From Candidatus Eiseniibacteriota bacterium (GTDB lineage Bacteria; Eisenbacteria; RBG-16-71-46; JABDJR01): a stretch of 18,483 nucleotides of DNA. The stretch lies in assembly GCA_013003415.1 (NCBI GenBank), contig JABDJR010000504.1, forward strand, positions 1 through 18,483, written 5' to 3'. The notes under the pieces were generated by a model, which was not told the DNA's origin, searched no databases, and was given only the letters and a program-made list of their open reading frames with translations. This document shows, one piece after another, positions 7,323 to 17,700 of the stretch. The position numbers and the translations under genes were made by a program. Every line of letters begins with the position of its first letter. Within the stretch, counting starts at the first letter, position 1.

Positions 7323-7669
7323 GCTGCCTCCGCTGTCCTGGCCTCTTCCGTTGTGGGGAAGATTTCCAGGAAGCGATTCAAGTTCAAAAGTTGTATAACG
7401 GACGAGACGGCTGTGGATAGTGCGGCAAAGCGTATGCCGACACCGGCTCCGCGAAACTCTTCTGCCATCGCCAGAAGACTTCCCACGCCGCTTGAAGCAA
7501 TAAAATCAACACCGCTCAAATCAAGGATGACCGAATTCTGATCATCTTTAAGTTCCCGGCAGGTCGACAAAAGACGAGGAGCGGTTGTGGAATCCATGGT
7601 TCCCGTTACCGCAACTAAAACCCAGCCTCGTTCCTCCGGGTGCACAACCGTTTCCATGTTATGAGGCAT
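7319..7669 (-). CDS. STAS-domain anti-sigma factor antagonist (SpoIIAA/RsbV-like)
   Basis: This 116-residue protein is a single STAS domain. In the family, the unphosphorylated form binds and sequesters an anti-sigma kinase, and phosphorylation of one serine releases it. The phosphorylation loop is visible as DFIASSGVGSLL, and S60 is the likely phospho-site by alignment with SpoIIAA Ser58 (DSSG). The strand ahead, NSVILDLSGV, fits the fold. The gene overlaps the stop of the SpoIIE-kinase fusion by 11 bases and the TTG of the histidine kinase by 4. It therefore sits between its presumed phosphatase/kinase and a second sensor. Its natural partners should be the phosphatase and RsbW-like domains encoded immediately upstream. 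An alternative ATG at 7657 lacks a ribosome binding site. Confidence 0.93.
   Translation of the reverse strand: MPHNMETVVHPEERGWVLVAVTGTMDSTTAPRLLSTCRELKDDQNSVILDLSGVDFIASSGVGSLLAMAEEFRGAGVGIRFAALSTAVSSVIQLLNLNRFLEIFPTTEEARTAEAA
7327..7331 (-). promoter_or_regulatory. Ribosome binding site supporting the TTG start of the histidine kinase
   Basis: GGAGG inside the end of the STAS gene lies four bases before the TTG at 7322. This favours the unusual start and translational coupling. Confidence 0.5.
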
Positions 7670-9701
7670 GTTTCAAGTTCCAATCTATGTCAGGGTTAAA
7701 CACCAGTCGCGTTAGATTCTCGTGATTCTCCCCGGCACCAAACTGAACATCCGTCATGACACGATGAATGATGTCCAGACCGATACCTCGACCGCGAAGG
7801 CGGACGTCACGATCCTCAAAATTCGACTCCTTCCAGTTATCGGCCGAATACGCCAATCCCTGATCTAGGATCAGGAAATAGGGGTTTTCAGACCCTTGGA
7901 CCCACCACAACTGGAAGGATTTTGTGGCGTCGTTTTGGTAGCCGTGCTCGACAATGTTGGCGCAGGCTTCGTATACGGCAGAACTTAGAAGTTGGAGACC
8001 TGCTCCCTCAAGATTGGCAAGAAATTCAATGGATTCTAGCCAAGGGCGAATGCGGTCCAACTCTGTGGGATTTCCCTTCAGAACAATGGACTGCCCAATT
8101 TCTTGGGCTTCGTGTAGCCATTTCGCGGTTTGGACCTGTTCCCGGCTATTACTCGAGCTGTCCACTGCAGCTCGTCGCCTTTGGACGACGAGTAGGGTTT
8201 CATCATCGAGTCGGGATCCACCCCGTTGCCAATCTCGGAGTCTCTCCTGCATGTTTTCAAGAATCTGTTTCGGGGTGGCTCCGGCTTGGGCAGCCAAAAC
8301 CTCGCCCATTCGGTCGAAGCCGAACTGCTCTTCACCGCTCGGGTCGAACGACTCGTTGATGCCGTCGGTGTACTGAAGAAGACAGTCGCCCGGCATTAAG
8401 GTGACAGCTTCGTCTTTGAGGGTCGATCGAATCACCCCACCCCGCACCGCGCCCAAGGGAATCCCTTGAGTCTCGTAATGCTCGATGGTGTGACTCGTGC
8501 CTCGATACACAATGAGAGGGCTGTGCCCGGCTGAAGAAAACACCAACTCTCCCGAGTCCGGATCGAGGATGCCGTAGAACATGGTTACGAAACTGCCCGG
8601 TTTCATGTTTTCGCCAAGCCGCTCGTCGAGCTTCACCAAGAGTTCCATGGGCGAGTCATACGTGTCTCTAAAGGAACCAACTAACGCCGAGAGCATGGAC
8701 ATGATCAGACATCCGACCAGCCCTTTTCCAGCAACGTCGGCAACCATGAAACCAATGCGGCCATCGGCCAGCTCAAACATATCGTAGTAGTCTCCACCAA
8801 CTTCTTGAGCCGCTTCGTGAGCGCCTTGAATGACGAAGCCTTTTGTTTCAAGGTTGGAGTCAGGTAGGAGGGAAGACTGAATTTCGCGCGCAAGGTTCAA
8901 CTCGTGCGCCATACGCTCTTTTTCAACCATCTCATCCTGGGCAGCCTGCAACTCACTAGACATGGTGTTGATGGTCGAGGCTAGCATTCCAAATTCGGTT
9001 TTATCCTTCAGAACAAGCTTGGTTTCAAGATCGCCCTGTCCAATACGTTCTAGACCCTTCCTAAGAACCGCAACCGGGCGGAGTAGGCGGGTAACAAAAA
9101 TCAATGTCATCAAAACCGCAAGGGCGAGGACGGCGGAAAGCGCCAGGAACAGCTGCTTCCGGGATGCGGAGACTTTGTCGTCGAGATAACTTCGCGGTAT
9201 CGCGATGTAAGCGTGTCCCATGGTCTCACCCTGAATATGGAGCACCGGGGCCTTGGCCATGAATAGCGTGGGGCTCGACATCAAGACTTCACCCGCCTTA
9301 AGTGGCTGGGAACTGCTCTGGGGTTCTAACTCCGGAGGCAACGATGCCTTTTGGCCGATTTCCCGAGAATCCGCATGACCCTGTGTGATACCGGACCGGT
9401 CTACCACCGTTACCAAGTGAAGCTCGGGCTGAGAAGATTGAAGCTCTTTTGTAATCGGATGCAGCGTCAATTCGGGGAACTCGCTCATGAAAGCCGAGGC
9501 GCTAGTAAGGGCAAGGTTTCTTGCCTCAAGCAAGAGCCTCGCCTCAACTTCGGACACCAGAGCCTCGCGAGTGTGCCGCTCTTGAAGCCATCCCACCACG
9601 AGCACCGAGCCGGTTACCAAAGCTAGGGTCACGCCCATCATCAGGGCGCGAATGCCGAGTTTGGGTGCCGTTATGGCTGGCTGCTTAGTCGAAGAACTCA
9701 C
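7659..9701 (-). CDS. Membrane SpoIIE/RsbU-type serine phosphatase fused to an RsbW-like anti-sigma kinase domain
   Basis: This 680-residue protein starts at GTG 9701, whose G is the last base of the preceding TAG. GGGAAGGG lies six bases before it. A membrane segment at about 17-38, a periplasmic sensor region at 40-183 and a second membrane segment at 184-204 are followed by a HAMP domain (205-258). A coiled linker leads to a PP2C/SpoIIE phosphatase (about 270-508) with metal-binding aspartates in GGDYYD (D304), VADVAGKG (D322), YTDGI (D446) and LDDET (499-502). The C-terminus (about 545-672) is a GHKL kinase of the RsbW type, with N-box EACANIVEHGY, DQGLAY and GRGIGLDII. The protein should sense an envelope signal and set the phosphorylation of the STAS protein encoded next, with opposing activities on one chain. 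Whether the kinase domain also binds a sigma factor is unknown. Confidence 0.93.
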   Translation of the reverse strand: MSSSTKQPAITAPKLGIRALMMGVTLALVTGSVLVVGWLQERHTREALVSEVEARLLLEARNLALTSASAFMSEFPELTLHPITKELQSSQPELHLVTVVDRSGITQGHADSREIGQKASLPPELEPQSSSQPLKAGEVLMSSPTLFMAKAPVLHIQGETMGHAYIAIPRSYLDDKVSASRKQLFLALSAVLALAVLMTLIFVTRLLRPVAVLRKGLERIGQGDLETKLVLKDKTEFGMLASTINTMSSELQAAQDEMVEKERMAHELNLAREIQSSLLPDSNLETKGFVIQGAHEAAQEVGGDYYDMFELADGRIGFMVADVAGKGLVGCLIMSMLSALVGSFRDTYDSPMELLVKLDERLGENMKPGSFVTMFYGILDPDSGELVFSSAGHSPLIVYRGTSHTIEHYETQGIPLGAVRGGVIRSTLKDEAVTLMPGDCLLQYTDGINESFDPSGEEQFGFDRMGEVLAAQAGATPKQILENMQERLRDWQRGGSRLDDETLLVVQRRRAAVDSSSNSREQVQTAKWLHEAQEIGQSIVLKGNPTELDRIRPWLESIEFLANLEGAGLQLLSSAVYEACANIVEHGYQNDATKSFQLWWVQGSENPYFLILDQGLAYSADNWKESNFEDRDVRLRGRGIGLDIIHRVMTDVQFGAGENHENLTRLVFNPDIDWNLKHAS

Positions 9702-11758
9702 TATTTACCCTTCCCTAAGATCTCACGAGTTCGTGATATCTGCTGGCGGGCACGAGCCAGGTAGCCGCGAGCGCGTTCATCTGTGGGGTCGAGGGCTAAG
9801 GCCTTCTCCCACTGACCAACCGCACGATCAAGATCTCCGGACGCAAAAGCATCCATTCCTTGAGTTAAGTATTCCTGTTTCAGGTATTCGGCAGCTTTGC
9901 CATGGGACGGATCTTTGGCTACCACCAGCTCTAAGTAGGCGACAGCTTCGGTCGTCCGGCCGCTCTTTAGAGCCTCTACGCCTTGCGTGTAAAGGCGTTC
10001 GGCTTCCTTCTTGTCGTCCTCGGTGATGCGCGGAGGCGCAGGCGTGGTTGCGACCTGGGTTGCGGTTTCCGTTTCTGAGGTGGTTTTTACCGGCCTTTTA
10101 GTTTGGCTGGCTTCACGAAGCTTCTTTCGCTGACCTCGACGAATATCCTGTTTCAGGGAAGACACTAAGCTTGAGCTGGCCCCTATGTTCTCAAGATCTT
10201 CCAGGGAACTCTCAGCGTCGGCGTAGAGTTCTCCGGCAACAAAACGGCGCACCTGTTGACTCAGGTTGTCGATGCGATTGTCGATCGCAATTTCGGTCCG
10301 CTCGAGCATGGCCGAGGATTCTTCGTCATCGGGGGACTGTTTGATAACTTCCCGGAACTGTCGGCGGGCGACCAAAAGATTACCTTGTCCAAAAGCGTCT
10401 AGCCCCTTCTCGAAGGTGGCTCTGAGCTTCTGATCTCGCTCCGCTCGCGATGCGCTTTCCTCACGACAACGCGCCACGGCTTGGGTCAGCTTCTCGTTTT
10501 CCGGGTCCAAGGCCAAGGCGCGCTGGTAGTTCAACACAGCCCCAGCAAACTCATCGGCCTTTTCAAGTTCTTCAGCCTGCTTTTCCCAACAACCAATCTC
10601 CAAGGCATGAGTTTCAGGATGATCCGGGCGCAAGGTGTTCACTACCGCAAGGGTCTGAAGAGTCCCCTCGTAGTCTTCGGCGGCAAAAGAGTCTTTTGCG
10701 TTCTGAACCAGGTTCTTTAGGCGCTGATCTTCCTGCTCTTCAAAAGCAACGGAAAGCCGCTCTTGAATCTCTTGTTCTTCTCGCTCAACGCTGAGTCGAT
10801 AACGCTCGGAAGTAGGGGGTCCGAACTGAGCGGAAACACCAAGGCGATGAATGGATCCAAGATCATTCTCTCCAAAAGCGTAGTCAAAACTAAGGTCTCG
10901 CCAGCGCACCCCGGCCCCGGCGGAAAGGTTTCCGTTTTGCATTCCGGATCTTAAGGCGACTAGAGGGTGTACTTGGAACTCAAGACCCGCGTAGAACCTC
11001 ATGTCACGATCGGGAACCCGCTCGATGTCCGCCGTTGCAACTACGCGGCCACCATAGCTAAACCGATGCTGGTAGGCGGCACCAAACCGCATGGAAATCG
11101 GATCGTTGACCGTCTCCTCTTCCAAACGTATTGCCGGCTCCACCAGGTTTCGGATAGAAAGACCAAGCGTAAGCTTTTCACTCCACGGGTCGGCGTTTCC
11201 GAAAAGCTTGCCCGGCTTGGCGATCATGCCCACGTCTGCCCCGACACCCGTGGCGCTGACTTGCCCAAGGCTCTGTCGGCGTAACTTCAACGAGCCACCC
11301 AAACTCCAGGCCTCATCTTTGAACGCTTTTGCGTAGCTTAGGAGAAGCTCTGAGTCATCACTGGCAAAGTCCGAGGTCACCTGATTCTGGCCGTCGCGGC
11401 CTTCAATGCCTTGGACGCCAAAATGTCTGAGAGACACCGCACCCACACCCCAGCGCCAGCTAGGAAGGGCAAAGGTAGCGTACTCTTCTGCGATTTCTAA
11501 ACCATAAAGACTTGTTCGTGTGGCTTGTAACTCCCAGCGCTGGACGAATCCCAAACCACCGGGGTTCCAAAGGGGAGCGCTTGCGTCGTCGGAAAGAGCC
11601 GCATAGGCACCGCCCATCGCAAGGGCCCGGTTTCCTGCTCCGGTAGCAAAGACCGATTGAGTCCCGCCGTCTTGAGCATAGCCCGGCTTGGTGTCGCTCA
11701 GAAAACCACAAGACAGAACGCAAACAAAGACGGTAAGACGTAGGCAACGTTGCATCAT
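9701..11758 (-). CDS. PorV/UPF0164-like outer-membrane beta-barrel protein with C-terminal TPR domain
   Basis: This 685-residue protein has an N-terminal signal peptide (hydrophobic stretch at about 7-20, possible cleavage after GYA near residue 28; the LSC at 15-17 is not a good lipobox). The mature start carries the PorV/UPF0164 hallmark GAGNRALAMGGAYAALSDDAS followed by WNPGGLG, then alternating amphipathic strands to about residue 320. This predicts a FadL-like barrel. Residues about 345-545 and 578-685 are TPR-like helices, split by a Thr/Pro-rich linker near 550-577. PorV proteins in type IX secretion shuttle exported proteins on the outer membrane. The gene overlaps the giant YPNPF-tailed protein gene by ATGA, which suggests that this protein is its dedicated partner (inference). 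The TPR part would face the periplasm, perhaps reaching the peptidoglycan or the sensor kinase/phosphatase. Confidence 0.88.
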   Translation of the reverse strand: MMQRCLRLTVFVCVLSCGFLSDTKPGYAQDGGTQSVFATGAGNRALAMGGAYAALSDDASAPLWNPGGLGFVQRWELQATRTSLYGLEIAEEYATFALPSWRWGVGAVSLRHFGVQGIEGRDGQNQVTSDFASDDSELLLSYAKAFKDEAWSLGGSLKLRRQSLGQVSATGVGADVGMIAKPGKLFGNADPWSEKLTLGLSIRNLVEPAIRLEEETVNDPISMRFGAAYQHRFSYGGRVVATADIERVPDRDMRFYAGLEFQVHPLVALRSGMQNGNLSAGAGVRWRDLSFDYAFGENDLGSIHRLGVSAQFGPPTSERYRLSVEREEQEIQERLSVAFEEQEDQRLKNLVQNAKDSFAAEDYEGTLQTLAVVNTLRPDHPETHALEIGCWEKQAEELEKADEFAGAVLNYQRALALDPENEKLTQAVARCREESASRAERDQKLRATFEKGLDAFGQGNLLVARRQFREVIKQSPDDEESSAMLERTEIAIDNRIDNLSQQVRRFVAGELYADAESSLEDLENIGASSSLVSSLKQDIRRGQRKKLREASQTKRPVKTTSETETATQVATTPAPPRITEDDKKEAERLYTQGVEALKSGRTTEAVAYLELVVAKDPSHGKAAEYLKQEYLTQGMDAFASGDLDRAVGQWEKALALDPTDERARGYLARARQQISRTREILGKGK
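9708..9715 (-). promoter_or_regulatory. Ribosome binding site for the GTG start of the SpoIIE fusion
   Basis: GGGAAGGG lies within the last codons of the barrel-TPR gene, six bases before GTG 9701. It supports reinitiation at a one-base stop/start overlap. Confidence 0.55.
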
Positions 11759-14700
11759 CGGATCACCGCCACCTTTCTAAGAACACGTTTTCGAGAGCCA
11801 TCGGCAAATCGAACTTCTAGCTCTGCAAGATACACTCCGTTTTGAACCATGAGACCGCGCCCGTTCTTGCCGTTCCAGATATCGGCCTGATACAGACCAG
11901 CAAATCGGCTTTCGTTCTCGACCAAGGTGACCACTTCCTCACCGCGTGTTGTCCAGAGTCGCAGGGACACTTCGCCATCCATGGGGAGATAGAACACAAA
12001 CGTGGTCGTTTCTTGCCCCGGCTGGAAGGGGTTTGGATAGTTCGCATAGGTTTGATCGAGGGACTTTGCGCTGAAGCGGGCCAGATCCGTCCACAGTGGA
12101 AACTCACCATTCTCCGCTCGAATCGCGATCTCGAGAGCTGCGCCCTCAGGCTGTTTCACTCCAATGTCTTCACCACTGATTCCGACACGGAACCCTTCTG
12201 TCTCGATGTTCTCTCGGAAGGTGACCCAAAGGTCTAAGCTCTTAGACTCGCCGGCTTCTAAGGTCAGCGCTTCTGCCAGGGCAGAAGAAATGGATGCACC
12301 AGAACGGTCATCGAGAATGACTTCGGTCAGCACAAGGTCATCGTCTTGAACACGCAAGCTTTGAAGCACATCACCAGCGGCAATGGCTTCTTTTTGCGCG
12401 TTTTCGAGACGGAAGCCCAGACGCTCTACCTGAACGACGCCGGACCCTTCGGTAGTTGGGTTGGTTAGGACCAACGAAGCTGCGATGAGATTCGCTTCCC
12501 CGGGAACTACGTTTACAGGAACACGACTCTCTAAAGCAGCTAGAAGCTCTCGCGCCGGCGGGTCAAGACGGGCAAGACCGGAACTCACCGGGAAGGCGGT
12601 GCCGTTTTCGCCGCGAACCTCAACTTCGATGGACTGGTTCACATCCACAACCAATAACCCATCCGCATTGAGAATGAGTTCGATCATGCTGGTGGGGGCG
12701 GATGTTTCCGTATCGAGTTTGATCGTGAGATCAACACTCTCGGAGGGTTCAAGGACTTGTTCTTCGATGGCAACAAACATGGCGCCATCGTTCGGAAGGT
12801 CGGCGTTCACACCAATTTCAATGCCGTCCTTAAACACGCGTACCGCATCCAGATAAATGCCGGGAGGAAGGGCCGCCCGAGCCTCGTCGCGCAATTCAAA
12901 AGCTAAAGACTCCACGGAGATCCGACCCTGATTGCTCGCCCCTGGGTGTCTAAGTTCAAGCTCTAAAGCCTCAATGTTTTGGCTTCCAACCGTAATGGCT
13001 TCCGGAAGAACTCCCGTTGACGTGACTCCAAGTGCCTCCGCAATCCCTTCAACTCTAATCTGGTGACCAAGAATGGTTCCCGGGCTGTGAACGGAGGGAA
13101 CTGGATCTCGTGAAATGGCGTCCCACAGCTCAAGGGTTTCAAACAACTCCATTTGAAGCGTTCCCACCGGACAGTCTTCACGGATCTCGGCAACCAGTTC
13201 CACGTTCATGGCCTGGTCGGCCGCAAGCGTAAGAGGAATGGGCAGCGTCAGCACCATCCAGGATGATGTTTCTTCGACAATCTCAAGGCTGGCCACGGAG
13301 CCGGTCGGCGTTTCTAAACGTAGGCTCTTAAGGTGCGTTCCCGGAGTTAGGATTGGAGTTCCTGTCTCATCCAAGAGTCGGACCGTCATGTTGGTCAACC
13401 AAACATCCGACGTAATTCCCGAAACCCCATCGTTGGTCAATGCGGTTTCCAGGAGAGTTAGATCAGCCGCGCCGGTTCCCACTCGAATAACTTCGGAGGC
13501 GGATGCGGACACCAAGACTTGCGTGGCCGCCGTGGTTACGTTTCCGAGTTCGGAGCGAATCGGATAAGAGTCGCCTTGAAGGGCAAGCTCTACGGGGGCG
13601 CCACTGGTTGCATCCGAGGCTTCAATGTCGGCCTGCGACTGAACAACAACTCGGAACAAAGACTCTGCGGTTTCGTCCGCAATATCAATAAAGAGGTTGA
13701 TGGTTACCGGCTCGGCGGTGGTGACAATGACCGGCGTGGTGAAATTCAAAACCACTTCGTCGCCCACGGTTTCCAGGTTTGTCTTGCTGGCATAGACGCG
13801 GTTACCTTCCCGCAGAGAGATACCTTTCAGAAGATCCGCGGGGACGATGCCTTGATCGCTTTCGTCGATCAATCGCAAGGTCATGCCATTGACCCAAACA
13901 TCGGACCCATTGACCTCACCCGGGTTTCGGAAGGTAAAGCCCAAGGGCGACACGCTTTCTTGTCCCAGACTCACCGTGAAGGGCGGCGCTGCCTTGGGAA
14001 ATAGCTCTAGGTCCGAAGCCTCAACAAAGGTCCGTTGTGAGTTGGAAACCGCCTGCAAAGATTGAATGGGACTACCCAGCAGGTTTCCAGTGACATCGCC
14101 CACCAATTTTCTCTCACCGGCCATCGCGGTTTCGAAAACCCAAGTAATCGTCTCGATTTCTCCGGAGGCGAGGGTGAAGCCCGAGACCGAGGGCCCCGAA
14201 AGCAAGTTCAAGCTGGACTCACCCTGAATGGCAAGCGTTGAAGGGGTAATATCGGTGACGGTTTCATCCCCTTGATTCTCGACTTCCATCACCACTTGAA
14301 TGGTCTGGCCAATGGTCGTGGCTTCAGGCTCAACCCGGAGCGAGGCAAGCAGTGGCGAATTACTCAGCCAAATCGTTTCCTCGTTGGTGACAGGGCCGTC
14401 AATGGGTCCGTCATTCTGGGAGGCGACGACAATGCCATCCATGGGCACAAAGAGTTGTGTGCTGGCGGAGTCCGCCAAAACATTCGCGGTTTGAATCGAA
14501 ACAAAGACGCGCTGACCTTCCGCAGGAATGCTTTGATTCAGCCCAGCCACCAGCCAAGACTCCCCATTCCAGAAGAGTTGGCCTAAGTCCTGATCATCTT
14601 CTTCACCCGCGTCGAAATCACCGTTGCCCCCGTCCGTCCAAAGGCGAAGCTCAGCTAAGTCACTTGGCCCTGCAGATCCTGCGTTCTTGACGGAAAAACC

Positions 14701-17700
14701 GGTGAGAACATCGGCTTCATAACCGTTCGCTGGCAAAACCAAATCCAAAGCCGCGACCGGCTCACTGTTTTGACCCAAGGTTCTACCCGGGGCACCCACA
14801 TTGCTAACCTGCTCGGCTACCATGCCATCTACGGTCCAAACTGCTCCGGAGCTCATCGGCCATTGAGCGGACACAACGGTGGTTTCAAGGAATCCAACGC
14901 TCAACCGGTTCTCAATTTGCACACTGAGAAGATCCCCGTCCGCAGCCCCGCGGAGAGCGACTTCACCAACCAGGAAATAGCTGCGAGTTTCTCCGGCAGG
15001 AATCAGGGACTCAAACCCTGCGAAAAGTGCATCGTCGCCAAGGAACGAAGCCACGCCGAGAATGGAGTCCTCACCCTCAAGGTCGAGCAGCCCGTTCTGG
15101 TTCGTGTCTTCGTAGAGGAACAACGTTTCAAAACTGCCGTCTCTTTGGAACGTGTCGCTGATCTGGGACGTATTCTTGTAGCTAATCTGATTGAGGTTGC
15201 GATCCTCAAGATAAGTGTTGGTCAAGCGAATCATGCTCAACGGAACATTCTTGGATCCCGGATGGGTGATACCGGATGCCAGTCGAGCCGATGAAATCGT
15301 TACCCGATCCGTACTCGTAATCGTAAAGAGTGCGTCTGTCTCGATGGAGCCGTCTCGGGGACCGTCGTTTCCGCTGGCCATACCAAAAGCAACATCGGGT
15401 TCACTGGGGAAAGCGAGTCGAATCGTTGTGCCTTCCTCGGCAAACTCACTCACCGTAACCGTGAAGTAACACTGCTTACCCTCTAGTGGAACAAGCAGGT
15501 TCAGGGCGGTGATTTCCCATCGAGCACCGGTATAGATCAGGTTTCCAAGAGAAAGATCGGACTCGGGATTGAAGCTCTGATCTCCATCATCCACCCAAAG
15601 TTCAAAGTACAGGATATCTGTGCCTGCATTTGCCGTTCCGAGATTTAGTACGTCGACGCGATTGAGTCGATCCGTAGCGTAGCCATTTGCCGGAACCGTA
15701 AAGTCCATGACGAGATTGTGCTCGGTTCCCGCGGCAAGGGTTGCTGATTCCAGAGCCTCTACTTTTACCTGGGCTTTCGCCATACCGTCGACGGGGAAGC
15801 TCGGAGAGGGATCCAGCGGCCATGCCCCGGTTACCGTGGTCATTTCGCCAAAGGTGATCGATCCCGGCCCGGAAAGGCGAAGGTCAAGACGATCTCCATC
15901 CCGACTTACCAAAGTAGCTCCGGCTCGAAGGTGCAGGCTTAAAGCATTTTGGGGCGGAACATCAAGGTTCAAGCTGTCAAACAGGACGGTTCCGTTGGCC
16001 ATAGAGCTTGAAGTAACCGGAGTGCCGTCTGCTAACGTAAGTTCAATCGTGGACCAGCTGGCATCCAGCTTGTCCTGGCTTCCCAAGGCCTGGGAAACGT
16101 CCGTGAATGTCAGACTCTGCAAAGTACGATTCTCCGAGCTTTCGTTTTCGAGAGTTAGCTCAAAAACGACTTCGGAGTCGCCACCCGGCAATAGGGAGGT
16201 TTCATCTTGTCGCCCGGATACAGAAACGATACCGGTGGTGTTGCCAATGATCGTGAATTCAGCGTCGCTTGGTACCGCACCATCCACCGGACCGTCGTTG
16301 CCGCTATCCATGGTGATCGCGCCGCCAGCAATATTGAGTTGTAACGTGCTTCCGGCAACCGCATCCACATGAGCATCGGCGGTGACAAAGAGGTGCAAAC
16401 CGGTCAGGGGAACAACCTCAGAGAGACCATCAAAGAGCCATTCGGTACCTGTGTAACTACCGACCCCAAGCAAAGCATCGGTATCGCTCCCGTCGAAAAC
16501 GTCATTTCCGGTGTCGAGCCACAGCTTTAGGGTTTCGATGTCGCTGTCGGTGGCATCCCCCAGGTTTGTGAAGCGAATGGTTCGCAGGATGTCTGTTTCA
16601 TAGCCGTTGGGGGGCAGAATAAAGTCGCCAACCAGACGATCGGTTTCCCCGGCTTGAATCTCGCCGCTACCCAGAACACCGTTTGCAACTTGCGCCACAC
16701 CCATTCCATTGTTGGTATGGGTTCCTGGAGAGTTCAGGGGCCAAGTCACGGTGAGTGGCAGCGTCTGATCGAAAACAAGATTGGACGGATCTGTGATGGC
16801 GATATCCATTCCATCGCCATCCTTTGCACTCACCGAGGCACTACCCCGGACTAGAACTTGAACCGACTCGCCGCTGGGGATGGTCGTCCCCAGGCCTGTG
16901 AGTACGGCCTCTCCACCAACAAAACTGAAGGGAACCACGCTTTGAGCAGCCGCCGATTCTGATTGAGGCTTCGTGGCTCCTCCGGTGGTCGTTATTTCAA
17001 CGCTAAGCCCCGTCCAGCTCTGATCCAATTGGTCTTCGGTCCCGGTCCCAATCGAAAGGTTGGTCAGAGTCATTGCATCCAGAGTGATCGGAGACTGCAT
17101 GCCGTTCTCAACCGAGAAGGCCAAAATGTCTTGCGGGTCTCCACCCGGTATTAGCTCGATACCCGGAATGGTGTTCGCGGAAACGTTGACCGTTGCATCG
17201 GGGTCTTCCACGAGCAAGATCGGGGCAAGGTTCTCAAGCGGACCGTCTAGGGGTCCATCGTTGCCGCTCGCCATGCCAATTCCAAGAAGTGGTGTGTCAG
17301 GCAAATAAAGATCGATCGTTTCACCCAAGCTGGCACTCGAGGAGATGTCCACCGAGACGAAAACGCGTTGCCCGTTAACGACGGAGGCGTTGAGGCCGGC
17401 TAGAACCCAAAGACCGGAGGCATAGGATCCATCGCCAAGCAGAGTGTCGTCGCCGGTTGCGCCATCGAAGGCGCCGTTCCCACCATCCACCCAGAATGTG
17501 ACGCCATCTAAACCCGTCTCCGTGTCAATGGTTCCTTTGTTGGCAACCCGAAGAAGTTCAATCGCATCGGACTGATAGCCGTTTTGGGGAATCGTAAAGT
17601 CGAGCGCGAGCACGTCTTGTTCTTCGATGATGGCTTGCGCGGTTGCCAAAGAGTGCAGCGACAGCTGAGCCAAAACCATGCCATCCACGGCAAAGCTTCC

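Noticed and set aside
13519..14004. 161-codon plus-strand frame inside the giant gene
   Set aside because: It is a shadow of the repeat protein frame and has no ribosome binding site.
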